A stretch of DNA of 64,000 nt from Telopea speciosissima. Lineage: Eukaryota; Streptophyta; Magnoliopsida; Proteales; Proteaceae. Position numbers and translations under genes: made by a program. The stretch covers positions 19,789,568 to 19,853,567 of the forward strand of contig NC_057925.1 of NCBI RefSeq assembly GCF_018873765.1, given 5' to 3'. The notes under the pieces were generated by a model. It was not told the DNA's origin. It did not search any database and was given only the letters and a program-made list of their open reading frames with translations. Positions 11,188 through 22,058 of this stretch are shown piece after piece (position 1 is the stretch's first letter; each line of letters opens with the position of its first letter).

Positions 11188-12358
11188 CTGTAGTGCTTTT
11201 CAATGCCACTCTTAACATCTCAATAAAGCTCAGGGTCCGGCATCAAGTCATTTGTCAAGTCATTAAAGAGATCAGCAACTTGCTGGTCGCTGCCAAGTAC
11301 ATTGTGAAGTATTCCTTTTAATCTCAGCTCTTTCACATCCTCTGCGCTATCGATGAGAGAATCCAGGAAACAGATGTAAGAGGCAACGGTGAAGTCGTCG
11401 GAAACATCAGGGCATGTTTCATAAGCTACCAAGTTTAACAACTTGGGCTTGGTTGAGTCATCCATGACAATAGGAGGAAGTAGCAGATATCCCTTGAGGA
11501 TTCCACTTTTGAAACTGATATCCTTTAGGGTACAAGTAGTACTTCTCTTGCACACGATACGTGATGCTTTAAGCTCAGTGACTGCACGAAATGAATGCCA
11601 ACCTTCCAAATCTGTGTTGGTGGTGGTGTCGCCATCTCTTGCTCGAGACATAGGCCAAATGTAGGAGAAAAGTGGCCTCTTGGAAGGTGCAGCACGGACT
11701 AGTTCGTTCCGAAGTAGGTCGAGGAGATGAAGGGGTTGACTGTCTTCATGTGATGGAGGATTGCTGGGGAAGATTGTTTGCCTTTGAATGAATTTGGTGA
11801 TCAATTCTTTTGAATTGTCTTCACCGTATCTCAAGGTCATCAGTTCCTTGAGAACTATGAATGGCAATTGGTCCTCCAGCAAGAACAAGTCCCTTAACAC
11901 AAAAGCCCTTTGATCAGTTTTCATCTTGATTTCGCTGGGCTTGTTTTCTGCCACGCAATAAATGAAATGGAGAAGGAAACAACCATCCCGGAACATGATT
12001 CTCGTGAAGAGATCGTTTGGGAGCTCAGTGAGAGTACCCAACTCGGAGTAGTGCCTTAGATTACTCAAATCATAGCACTCCCTTGCTTTCATAGCTACCT
12101 CATCAAAGTGTTTGTTAAAGGCTTGGAACAGATCACCCATATGGGAAATGAACTGTTTCTCCAGTTCAATCTTGAGCTGCTCCAGAAATTATGGTGGAAA
12201 GGACCAATTGAGACCACCATTGGTTCATAGCATCTTCTGTTTTTTTCGATTTGACGCAATATGCATGGAACCCTCTGTATCCGAGGCGGAGAATTGGATT
12301 GATTGTTGCTGGCTGCATCTACGGGGACAACAGTATGGGCCTGACAGTTCGACGCCAT
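11188..12358 (-). pseudogene. Body of DUF247 copy B, split and frameshifted
   Basis: From the ATG at 12358 (MASNCQAHTVVPVDAASNNQ, aligned with the start of copy C) the frame runs through RIQRVPCILRQIEKNRRCYE and VSIGPFHH, then shifts: about 17 bp encoding the GRPDLQLLEPL region is missing near 12190-12200. A second frame (12140-11220) carries RECYD, MFRDGCFLLHFIYC, VLRDLFLLEDQLPFIVLKEL, FRAVTELKASRIVCK and LDSLIDSAEDVKELRLKG. It ends at a stop after DPELY where C and D read on. Beyond this DVKSGIEKHY is still recognisable to about 11188, where copia sequence begins. The membrane tail is probably at 2816-2962. Non-functional. Confidence 0.88.
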
Positions 12359-12434
12359 TGTTCAGGTTGTTAAGGCTCCAAACCAGTGACTGAAATTGAC
12401 TAAGTTCGTTTCAGCTTTTGGGTTTGTCAATTGG

Positions 12435-12447
12435 CATTTTTATACTC
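12435..12447 (-). promoter_or_regulatory. TATA box of DUF247 copy B
   Basis: Minus strand reads agtataaaaatgcc about 80 bp upstream of the ATG. The same motif in the same position occurs upstream of copies C and D within a conserved stretch of about 140 bp. Confidence 0.6.
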
Positions 12448-13458
12448 TCTGAATGAAAGATCTTACCCTGTTCATATGCCAAGTTTGGTGATACAATAAG
12501 AATATATGCACTTTTCCTTGGCAGATGCTAGGCAATAGCTCCAAGTCATTAATAAAGATATTAAAGATTAAAGATCCATTGTAGCCTTGCAGGAAAACCC
12601 TTTTTCATTATTTGTAAAGCTTCTGCAACAACAACTTTCTTGCCATCATCTTCTGTATTAAAAAAAATAATAATAATAAAATAAAAACATTTTTTGAATT
12701 TCAGGGGTTTCTTTCTCTATGGAGATCAACCACTCCTTTAGTATAACTTGCTCGGGTCTTGTCCAAAGGAACCTGAGATGCATCAGTTGTGGTCATCTGA
12801 ACCCAACAACTACCAGCTAACTCTGTATGTATTGTTTAATTTATCAGCAGCATATACTTCTTCCATTATATTAACCAATTCACTACATATATGATTTCTG
12901 TCATTCCATGGGGGCACGATGGTCATTTCGTCCGCACTTGTATTTGGGAGCAGGGGCAACGTACTACATGCGTTAAGATAACGTTCACTTTTCTATTTTT
13001 TATATTACACAAGAAAGATGACGAGATGATTAGGCCAGTTCGGATTTTGGTTGAAAGTAGAAAAGCACCTCTCCCTTCTGAAGGAAGGGATAGAAAGAGA
13101 TAAGACTGACTTTTATAAATAAAGTGCAAGAATAGAGGCCACATTCTAAGGACCTAGATCCTCTCCAGCACGCATCTAACGGCTGGGCAACAGCCAGGCA
13201 CACATCCCCTTCAGTTTCAGTTGTTGGATGCACACTGGATGCAATGGCGTGCAGAGGGAATCCTCTTCCACGTTTAAAACTCCCTTTCCCCTTAAAAAAA
13301 GGTGCAAAAGAATGCTAATCGGTTGTGTAGCTCTTGCACCAACGTGAGAGTCAATGAGAGTCCGCACAAAAACATTAGTTTGGATGGAATTTTCGATTTC
13401 ACTAGAGCTGAGCGGTCTTTTGACATGCTCGTGTCTGGCACAGGAACCATGCGATAAG
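12448..13458. other. Upstream region of DUF247 copy B
   Basis: No gene is seen. Bases 12448-12560 match the promoter-proximal region of copies C and D, and 13020-13145 (ggttgaaagtagaaaa, cttttataaataaagtgcaag) match 37150-37310 upstream of copy C. Bases 13150-13458 have no counterpart there and look like further inserted sequence. Confidence 0.55.
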
Positions 13459-13768
13459 TTAGGCAGCGTTTGGTAAATGTCTAAACAGCGTTCAGAACAG
13501 GTTTTTCGTTCTTTAAGAACAAAAAAACGTGAAATTGCGTTTGGCTTGACGGTTCGTTTTTTTGTTCTTTAAGAACGAACCAAAGGAATCTTTGAGGTAA
13601 AGAACGTTCTTTACAGACCGTCTCCAAGACGGTCTGCAAAGAACAAAGAACAAATGCATCGCGATTGACGAGTAAAAACCCGTGAGCAAGCCTCGAAGAC
13701 AAAAAAGCAAACTCAAAAGGCAGATCTAGGGAAGGAAGAGGAGGAGGAGGCGAATTTGCAGGTAGATC

Positions 13769-13896
13769 TCCTCTCTCTCTCTCTCGCTCTCAATCCCTCT
13801 CTCTCTCGCTTCCTCTCTCTGCTCTCTCTACCTCTCACTCTCCCTGTCCTGTTTTCTCTCTCTCTCTCACTCTCTGTTTCTCTCTCTCTCGGTCGT
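13769..13896. repeat. CT-rich microsatellite tract
   Basis: Imperfect (CT)n/(TCTC)n run just inside the left end of TIR element 1. A similar CT tract lies at the same relative place in element 2 (17206-17330), so the tract belongs to the family. A (GT)n(GA)n tract follows at 14278-14322. Confidence 0.85.
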
Positions 13897-15762
13897 TTGT
13901 TGGGATGAAGACCTAACTACGAGTTTTTCTCCTTTGTCTCAGGATTTGGAGCAACAACCCTAACAATTGATGGTTTTTGCTATAGTGGTCCTCCCTAGCA
14001 CGACCCTATCTGCAACTGAAGTTCACAACAACGATGGTGACGTGAGACCTCTCTCCCTCTCTCTGTAATTAGATCTTTGATCTTTGTTTTTCTTTCCGAT
14101 TTTAGTAGATTAACTATGATGAACAGTAGCTGTTGTAATGGCTGTTTGTTTTCTAGAATTTGTTCTGAAATAATAAAACTCGATTTAGTTGGGTTTATTT
14201 TTCTTTCTTTTCTCTATTTACCTGAATATTTTGGTGTACGTTCTATGGGTAATATATTGCAAAAATTGCTCTGTATGTGTTTGTGTGTGTGTGTGTGTCT
14301 CAGAGAGAGAGAGAGAGAGATAGATTTGTTGGTTAATTGAACTTGGAGAAACAAGTTGCAGGTGGAGAGAAAGGGCCTTGAGGGGATACGGTCAATGACA
14401 GATCTTATCTCTGAGCCTTTCTTCTCAAATCCTTCTATTTTCTTCTTCATTTATTTGTTCTCCAACTCTGCTGCTTCTTATCTCCTACATAGGTCTCACA
14501 ACAAGGTATATGGGATATACCTTCAGATTCTGAAATCAAGCAGTATCATTTCATTTATGAGACTGACTGGAACAAAATACATAACAGTCTTTCTTCAAAT
14601 TGGATGGGAAATAAACAGGAAGTAATAGACAAAGAGAGATGAAAATTGAAAACAGAGACGATGATTTAGTAAGATGGATAAGAAACAGAAAAGAAAGAGA
14701 AGGAACAAAAAGATTTTAGTATTTCTTCCTTTATTCAAACTAGCGCACAAATCACAGCTAGGAGTTTGATTTTGGACAAGCTTTCTGAAAGCGCCAGTTA
14801 GGAATTTGTGAAGAGTAAGAGATGATTTCAGCTCTCATTTTGAAATTTCCAGGTAGCATAGATCCACAGAAGTATGAAAATAGAAGGCATTGGATGAAAT
14901 GATTTGAGAGATTTAGATAATGCTTAGAAAGGAGACAGGCTGGCAGGGTATAGAAGCTCCCTTTTCTGGTTTTGCACACGACTCTAGTGCAGAATCAACC
15001 AAAATATTTGTGGAAATCCAGTCAGTCATGGAAGCTTTTGATAATAATTCTATGGTCAATCTCAGATTTTCAGCTTTTGATAATAATGCTATGGTTCACA
15101 AAAGTTCAACTACAATTTTGAGATCTTAAGCAATAAGAAGTTTTGGCTGAGTTGGTCCTTCATTCCATTTGTTTGCGCATAACACTTGGAAAATTACACA
15201 TTATTTTTCTTTTGAAAAGTTATGCTCCTTTAAGTTCCTTATATTCTAATTTGTAAGTAGTTGTTTTCTTCCTTAGTTTTTATTTATACCTGGTTCAATG
15301 GCAAAAGTTAATGAGGAAGGCTAATTCTGCACTATTTTATAACAATGAAAGGAGATCAACAGAAATGAGAGCCTGCATTCCATTTATTTTCCAATAATGC
15401 GCTAGTAAAGGACAATGTTGTTTTTTTACCTTGAATAAGTTATGCTCCTCTAAGTTCCTTTGGTCTAATTTGCTTAGTTGCTTCTTCCATTTTTTTTATT
15501 TGGAATTGGTTCATTGTCAAGAATTCATGAGGGAGGTTAAAAGATGGTAGGGATTCATTTTTGTATTTCATCTGTCAGAATTTGCCACTGGCTTTACTTC
15601 ATTGCCCATGCTTTGAGTTGGATCTTGGCATGCATGGGCAATGGCTCTTTTATCTTACTGTCATCCTTACACTAAAACAGAACCTTTCTTTTTTTGCTTT
15701 CATAACAAACAGCCGGGAGAATTGAGATGGTCTCCTTTCACTTGTTAAGGTTTGCTTATTGA

Positions 15763-16059
<297 letters not shown>

Positions 16060-16142
16060 TAACTTCATTGCTATCACCTCACCACCTTTTACTGTTTCTT
16101 TTATACATATAGTTCTTTTCTTCTCCTACTAAGCCTAATAGA

Positions 16143-16254
16143 TGATTTCTGAATTATAGGGCTGTGATGGATACATTCTGTTAGACAGCAGTGCCACCAT
16201 CATCAGTGATTTCTGAATTATAGGGTTGTGATGGATCCATTCTGTTTACAGGCT
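16143..16254 (+). pseudogene. Captured peroxidase exon 2 start, tandemly duplicated
   Basis: After an acceptor (gaattatag, ending at 16159) the sequence reads GCDGYILLDSSATIISD, the expected continuation of HFHDCFVK in class III peroxidases. About 64 bp later the intron end and GCDGSIL are repeated (from about 16207), and coding similarity then stops. The duplication of an intron/exon junction shows rearrangement after or during capture. Confidence 0.75.
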
Positions 16255-16379
16255 GAACAGATTGTATGTTTTTTGCATGTATAGACTGGTGGTCCTAGCT
16301 AGGAAGTACCACTGGAAAGAACACAGTAAATTAATTAACAATACTTTATCCTGTGTCCCCTAATCAATGAGTACTTGAT

Positions 16380-16460
16380 GGGTCTTTAGCTCAAATTGGT
16401 AGAGCACCTGGAACATGAGCATGTTCCAAGGGGATGGTGGTTCGAATCCATCAAGGCCCA
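16380..16460 (+). other. tRNA-shaped module in TIR element 1
   Basis: An 81-nt sequence folds like a tRNA: acceptor GGGTCTT/AAGGCCC, D arm GCTC...GAGC with a TAGCTCAAATTGGTAGAGC box A, and T arm GGTGG-TTCGAAT-CCATC with a perfect GGTTCGAATCC box B. In place of a 5-bp/7-nt anticodon arm there is a long hairpin (GGAACATG/CATGTTCC around 2 nt), so it cannot be a normal tRNA. It is a candidate Pol III promoter or tRNA-derived structural module. I could not match it to a known tRNA species. Confidence 0.7.
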
Positions 16461-17205
16461 ATTTTTATTCAACTATTCATAACATTGTCAGTTATGACAC
16501 TAATACACACAATAACACAATTTTAATGGCATTTTCTAAATTGGGCATATTTTTATAATTACTTTGGTTATGTTAATGAGATATTTAATATGCTAAGGTT
16601 GGTAAGAGAGAAAAGAATTTTACAAGTATTTTTTGGTGTAATTTAAAAGGAAATGGCAGTATTATAATTAACAACAAATAGGGAACAGGTTTTCCCAAAC
16701 ACCATTTTCGTTCTGAACGGCGTTCTTGAGACCGTTACCAAACAGTCAATTTTGGTCTCAGAACGCCGTTCTAAACAAAGAACGCAAAAGAATGTTCTAA
16801 ACAAAGAATGCCCGTTCTTTGTTCAGACATTTACCAAACGTAGCCTTAGAGTGCGTTTGGTAACGTTCAGAACAGTTCTTTTGTTAAAAAAGAACAAAAA
16901 AACAAGAAAAAGTGTTTGGCTTTATGGTTCGTTTTTTCGTTCTTTTAGAACGAACCGGAGGTCTTGAGCACCAAAAGAACGTTCTTTACAGACCGTCTCA
17001 GAGACGGTCTGGAAAGAACAAGAACGACAATTACATCACGATATCGTGAAAACCCGTGATTTTGAGAAAGAAGCCAACAGGCTCATTGCCTCCTTGCGAT
17101 AGATTTGGGGAAGAGAAGGAAATAGGAGTAGGGGAAGAGAAGGAATTAGAAGGAGCAAAGGAAGAGAAGGTACTTGCAACTATGGCCAAACCATGATCTC
17201 ATGTC

Positions 17206-17219
17206 TCTCTCTCTCTCTA

Positions 17220-17259
<40 letters not shown>

Positions 17260-17263
17260 AATC

Positions 17264-17300
<37 letters not shown>

Positions 17301-17330
17301 CTCTCTCTGTCTCGCTCTCTCCCTCTCACT
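17206..17330. repeat. CT microsatellite in TIR element 2
   Basis: Nearly pure (CT)n. The overlapping open frames rich in serine and leucine are products of this repeat, not genes. Confidence 0.9.
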
Positions 17331-17618
17331 CTCTTTGTCTTCGAATTGGGTCACCAACCCTATACTTCGAAGGATTCAGCCGAAAAGGTATGGGATTTCA
17401 GAAATTTTTTTGGTATGAATCTGTAATTTTAGGGATTTTTTTGGTGTGATTTGGGAATTTTGTATGACCTATGACAAGGTTCATGTTTCTGTTTTTCCCT
17501 CCTCTTTTTATCTCAATTTTATTGGTTTTTTTATTTTTAGATCTGGTTTAAGAGTTGCAGATCTGTACGGATTCATTTTCGGTTCTCATTGTTCATTTGT
17601 TTCGGTTTTTTGATGCAG

Positions 17619-17737
17619 ATGTGTTTCGATTGCAATGCGAAGAATCCGACATGGGCGTTCATCACGTATGGGATTTTTCTTTGCATCGATTGCTCCACTG
17701 TTCACCGAAGCCTAGGTATTCACATCAGCTTCGTGAG
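17619..17737 (+). pseudogene. Captured ARF GTPase-activating protein exon (zinc finger)
   Basis: Between an acceptor (tgatgcag) and a donor (gag/gtaattc) the sequence reads [12 protein letters not shown], then [11 protein letters not shown], then [13 protein letters not shown]. The cysteines follow CX2CX16CX2C and the arginine after VH is the catalytic one of ARF-GAP proteins; wording fits the plant AGD8/9/10 group. ARF-GAPs speed GTP hydrolysis by ARF small GTPases in vesicle traffic. Only this 119-bp exon is recognised, so it is a captured fragment inside TIR element 2. The reading frame shown is offset from the longer open frame on the same strand. Confidence 0.88.
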
Positions 17738-18564
17738 GTAATTCGATTGAAAATGGGGGATTTTTAATTTGAATTTGGTTGGTTCTCAAATTATGCTTGA
17801 TGATTGGGGTTCTTTTGGCTGATTTGATCTAGAACAAACTTGTATGGTTTGCTCAACATTGATTTATTTTGTTTTCAGTATTAAATATTGTCGATTGGTT
17901 GAGCTCAAGTGTTAATCAACTGGTTTCATTGTATGGATTGATATTATGTGATTGCTGGACTATGTTCTGTAAGATGCCAGCTTAGATTGGAAGGCTTGGC
18001 ATGGTAGTCAGGTCTCTAGCTAAAGGAATAATTCTTACAGAGCATTTGGTTGTACTTCAATCTCTTCCCCCCACCTCCCCCTTTCTAAATGAATAAGCAC
18101 TTCAATTAAGAAGACAAAGAAACCCCACTAAGTGGGACGACAAACCAGATATTGTTCTATACAATAAAAGGTAAAGCAACATAGAAATATGGTGTCCTTG
18201 ATGCATATACTCCCTTAAAGATACATCTATCTCTAACACATTCACTTATGAATTTGTAGAACTAGTTCTCTATGGGATGATCATGATGAGATGTTCCTAC
18301 AGAAGCATGAGGATCATTATGAATGTGTTTCCTTTTTTTTTTTTTTTTCAATTGCACAACACGAATACCTGGTTAGTAATTGGGAATTAAAGTTTGGAGC
18401 TTCAGTGTTAAAGTAGAGAGAATCGAAGAGATTTTGCATTATGATGCTGTGCCTAATTCCTCTTCTTCTGCCCCCTCCCTCCTTTTATATCCTCTTGGCT
18501 TTCATTGTTTGTGTTTTTTTTTTTATCAGCATCCTGTGATTTTGGTTTAGCGTTCCAGCTAGTG

Positions 18565-18725
18565 TTATTGAGTTGGGTTTGGATTAGAAAGGGGAAGCAA
18601 ACCCTTCTCCTTAGTTATTTTTATGGCTCCCTTGTACATCTCTTCTAAGCTGTACTTGAACTCAAATCCAAGATCTCGTAAGCTTTTAGAGGAGAAAACG
18701 ACGACTTCTAGGCTTTCACTTGGGA
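18565..18725 (-). pseudogene. Captured C-terminal exon of a DFR-like reductase
   Basis: The minus strand reads [18 protein letters not shown], then [19 protein letters not shown], then LLPLSN to a stop at 18565. This matches the C terminus of dihydroflavonol 4-reductase-like short-chain reductases (FSSKKLxDLGFxFKYSLEDMF...KGLLP). The NADP-binding Rossmann part and catalytic Tyr-Lys are absent. It is in opposite orientation to the ARF-GAP exon in the same TIR element, so two unrelated genes contributed. Confidence 0.72.
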
Positions 18726-19106
18726 AGTTAAACCGCATGACATATACCATTTTAGTATTAATGATCAAAGGACCTCCTAAGAACCGCATCAAAATATATT
18801 CGGTTCCATTTTTAATTGTTAATTTTGTTGTTAGGAGATCGAAGTTTCTCAGTAACAAAGTAAAATTCAGGAAGGCTTTAGCAGAGTGCAAATCTGGGAT
18901 TTGCTTAGAATTGAAGACAAAGATTGTATAGATTGGAGATTACAGGCACACATATAGGGTAAAAATGCTTTCCTTTCCACGCTTCGTTGAGTGATTTCTT
19001 TTGTGCTTCTTGGGCCATTAAAATTCATTCATTGCAAATTGATTCAAAAAAGAATGGAGAATATAATTTGGTTTAATCTGTTGTGTTAATTCATTGACAA
19101 CTTGAT

Positions 19107-19187
19107 GGGTCTTTAGCTCAAATTGGTAGAGCACTTGGAACATGAGTATGTTCCAAGAGGATCGTAGTTCGAGTCCACCAAGGCCCT
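19107..19187 (+). other. tRNA-shaped module in TIR element 2
   Basis: Second copy of the module: acceptor GGGTCTT/AAGGCCC and D arm GCTC/GAGC are intact. The middle hairpin has a 10-bp stem CTTGGAACAT/ATGTTCCAAG closing a GAGT tetraloop. The T-arm side (AGTTCGAGTCC) is slightly worn. The paired changes relative to the first copy keep the middle stem, which suggests the hairpin is real rather than noise. Confidence 0.65.
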
Positions 19188-19577
19188 CTTTATTCAACTG
19201 TTCATAGCATAGCCAGTTGTGCCACTAATCCACACAAGAACCCAATTTTAATGGCATCTTTGAAATTTGACATATTTTCATACTTACTTTAGTTATGTTA
19301 ATGAGATATTTTAATTTTATACTAAGGTTGGTAAGAGCAAAGGATTTTACAAGTCTTTTTTTGGTATAATTGACAAAGAAATGGCATTATTGTAATTAAC
19401 ATCAAATAGGAAAGAATAGGTTTTACCAAACACCATTTTTCGTTCTGAACGACGTTCTTGTGACCGTTACCAAACGGTCATTTTCAGTCTCAGAACGCCG
19501 TTCCAGACTAGAAACGCAAAAGAACGTTTCTAGTCAAGAACGGGTGTTCTTTGTTCAGACCGTTACCAAACGCGCCC

Positions 19578-19963
19578 TAGTAACTTAGCATTCTTTTAAA
19601 TAAAAAGAGAAATAGAAAAGGAAAGAATAGTAGCTTGATAATTGATATGCCTATTTACACAAGCATCCTATTCAATATACAATTTCCTTTTCTTTCTTGG
19701 AAGATTCCCCTCCAGGAAAGCCTGATGTGTTTTTTTTTCTTCCGCAAAAGACTTACATAGAATGAAGGGTAAAGGGGAACCATCTAGAGGACTCCTTGAT
19801 TTGATTGGGCCACATAGTCATAAAGGGGAACCATCTAGAGGACTCCTTGATTTGAGGGTAAAGGGGAACCATCCGTTTGTTGGGGACTTGGGGTCGGCTA
19901 GAACGAAGGGTGTCAATTTGGTACTAAAACCAAAATCGTTTATCGAATTGGTATTGTATCAGT
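19578..19963. other. Array spacer with a short tandem repeat
   Basis: Bases 19590-19700 resemble 37320-37440 upstream of DUF247-C, so host spacer resumes after the TIR pair. aaaggggaaccatctagagg recurs at 19771, 19822 and, shortened, 19860. The open frame over this repeat is not considered a gene. Confidence 0.5.
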
Positions 19964-21044
19964 CAAGGTTCTAAAACTTGGGTTTTGACTAGGTTTTGAT
20001 TAGCCAGAAAACGAGTTCGTCTCGGTTTTGACCATATCTCGGTCGAAACTTGGGACTTTCTCTAGGCTAACTCAAACCTTGGTTTTGAGGTCCAGAAGTT
20101 GTTTATTTACCCTTATTCTTGTTGTGCTGCCTATTTTTGACATTTTAAACTCAATCCATGCATAAGTTTCACACAGAGAACCCTAAAAATATTACTTGTT
20201 GTTTTGATCCAAGTTTAATACTGTATATTGTTCTTGGACGTGGTATCAGATAAGGTTTAACTAAAACATAATTCCTTCAATATAAATGAGATTTAAGCAA
20301 TCTTGGATTTGATAGAAAGCTTTGTTTTGATAGCTTTCCAATAAATTCAAGATTGCATAAATTTGATTTACATTGAAGAAATTATATATTGGTCAACCTT
20401 AATTTGGTGTACGCGAATACTGTCAAAATCTTTCTGAATAAAGAAAAAATATTTTAGAAATCAAAACAAATGAATTTGCCGTAGGAATATTGTCAAAATT
20501 GTTTGAATGAAAAAAAATAAAATTGGACATCAAAACAAATGAATATTTTACCATACTTTTGATTTTTAGCAATGTTTTACCATATTAAGATTTATGGAAT
20601 TTTTAGATTTGAGAAAAACCCTAACAATAGAAAGTTGAAAATTGCACCTACCATCGAAAATCCAATTTTTGTTCTTGAATTGGGGGGGTTGACTTTTTTT
20701 TCTATTGGAATTTGATTTTTTAATTATTTTTATTGGATTCAAATAGAGCGGTATTTACTTATTTATGAATAATATCTTAAGTAAATGAAATACAAATACA
20801 AAAACATTTACTTAAATGAAATTAGGCATAACTAAGTGTCTGTCCTGGTTTTCGGAATAAATACTTGTCTGTCCTAGTTTTGAACCAAGTTTCCCCTAGT
20901 TTCAATGGACATATGTGTCGAAACCATCAAAACCCGATCGAATCCAGGGATTTTATAAAATTTTGCTTCAACTCGTCTCGAAAACCTGAAAAATCAAGTT
21001 AACTTGGTGGTTTCGACAGGTTTCAATCAAGTTTTTGTTCCATG
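19964..21044. mobile_element. hAT-like non-autonomous element (1.08 kb)
   Basis: It is flanked by a perfect 8-bp duplication gtatcagt (19956-19963 and 21045-21052). The ends caaggttctaaaacttg and the complement of the right end, catggaacaaaaacttg, form an imperfect inverted repeat. Interior is AT-rich and non-coding. An 8-bp duplication is characteristic of hAT elements. Confidence 0.72.
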
Positions 21045-21512
21045 GTATCAGTATGGGAAAATGGTATCGTACTCAGTACAGTATGGCATGGCACAACATC
21101 AATATTGAGGTTGATATCAATGGTACATACTGATATCGTACCGAATTATCAAATACTGGTATCACATCGTATTACCAGATATATATATATATACTAATTT
21201 ATTTAATAAATAATATATATCTATAAGTATATATTTATAAAATATATATAATAATTTATATATATATGTATCAATTTAAATATATAATATAACAAACTAC
21301 ATAATGAATATTTTATACCATATCGAACACATACCGAATAAAACTATACACTGAATTGATACCCTATGGTACGGTATGGTATCAGTATGGGCAACACTAG
21401 ACAAATAAATTGTAAAATGGAATTGGTTGGACCATGGGTTCACCATAGAAATAGTTTGGTTGGACCAAATTAATTTGACTTCCCATAGAAGCAAATAACA
21501 GAATTGAAGGCC
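21045..21512. other. AT-rich spacer
   Basis: Contains an atatat-rich low-complexity tract (about 21177-21290) and repeated ggtatcg/accgaat words on either side. Bases 21400-21500 resemble 37865-37965 (accatgggttcac, ttaatttgacttcccata), that is, array spacer. No gene. Confidence 0.5.
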
Positions 21513-22058
21513 TGATTTGGTATGATTTCTATTTTGGAAATTGTTTGGATTGATTTTTGCACTTTATTTTTCAAAAATAAAAATCAAATGAAATAAAAAT
21601 TCTGAAATAGCTGAAGAGCTATTTCAGAATTTTATTTCATTTGATTTTCACTCTTGCTCTTTAATGAGCACATGGTTAATTTGATGAGCAAAGTAATAAC
21701 TTTCTATTAAAAATAAAACACCACCCTTCTTCTTCTCCTAATGGTTTCACCAGTCACCATCACCCTACCACCACCACCACCACCTTCCTAGTCCCGCCCC
21801 TACCACCCTTCCCAAAGAAATTTGTAGAATCTATTTCTCAAAAATTGAACTACGACATTAATTTTTTTATTCTTGAAATATTTCATATTGATACGACTAA
21901 AACAATTTCAATTTCTTGACAAAAAATCTATTTGTTGACTATTTCACAAAAATCAATGCAAAATTGATATAGAAATCATACCAAAACAATTTCAATTTCT
22001 TTACCAAAAATCTATTTGTTGACTATTTCATGAAATCAATCCGAAATTAAAATAGAAA

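Larger units (their letters stand above)
16849..19577. mobile_element. Gene-fragment-carrying TIR DNA transposon, element 2 (2.7 kb)
   Basis: Starts gagtgcgtttggtaacg directly after the TTA that ends element 1 and finishes with the inverted copy cgttaccaaacgcgccc at 19577. The right-side 3 bases are TAG rather than TTA, so its own duplication is imperfect. Left 230 bp and right 470 bp are clearly related to element 1 by position and sequence, including the palindromic gttctttagaacgaacc-type words. Interior differs: it carries an ARF-GAP exon (plus strand), a DFR-like C-terminal exon (minus strand) and its own tRNA-shaped module. No transposase is seen, so it is non-autonomous. Confidence 0.78.

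Noticed and set aside
16380-16460. Functional tRNA gene
   Set aside because: No 7-nt anticodon loop can form; the central hairpin is too long. It also recurs in another transposon copy.
17174-17449. Open frames of alternating Ser-Leu
   Set aside because: Translation of a CT microsatellite.
18623-18931. 102-codon plus-strand open frame
   Set aside because: It is the shadow of the DFR-like fragment on the minus strand.
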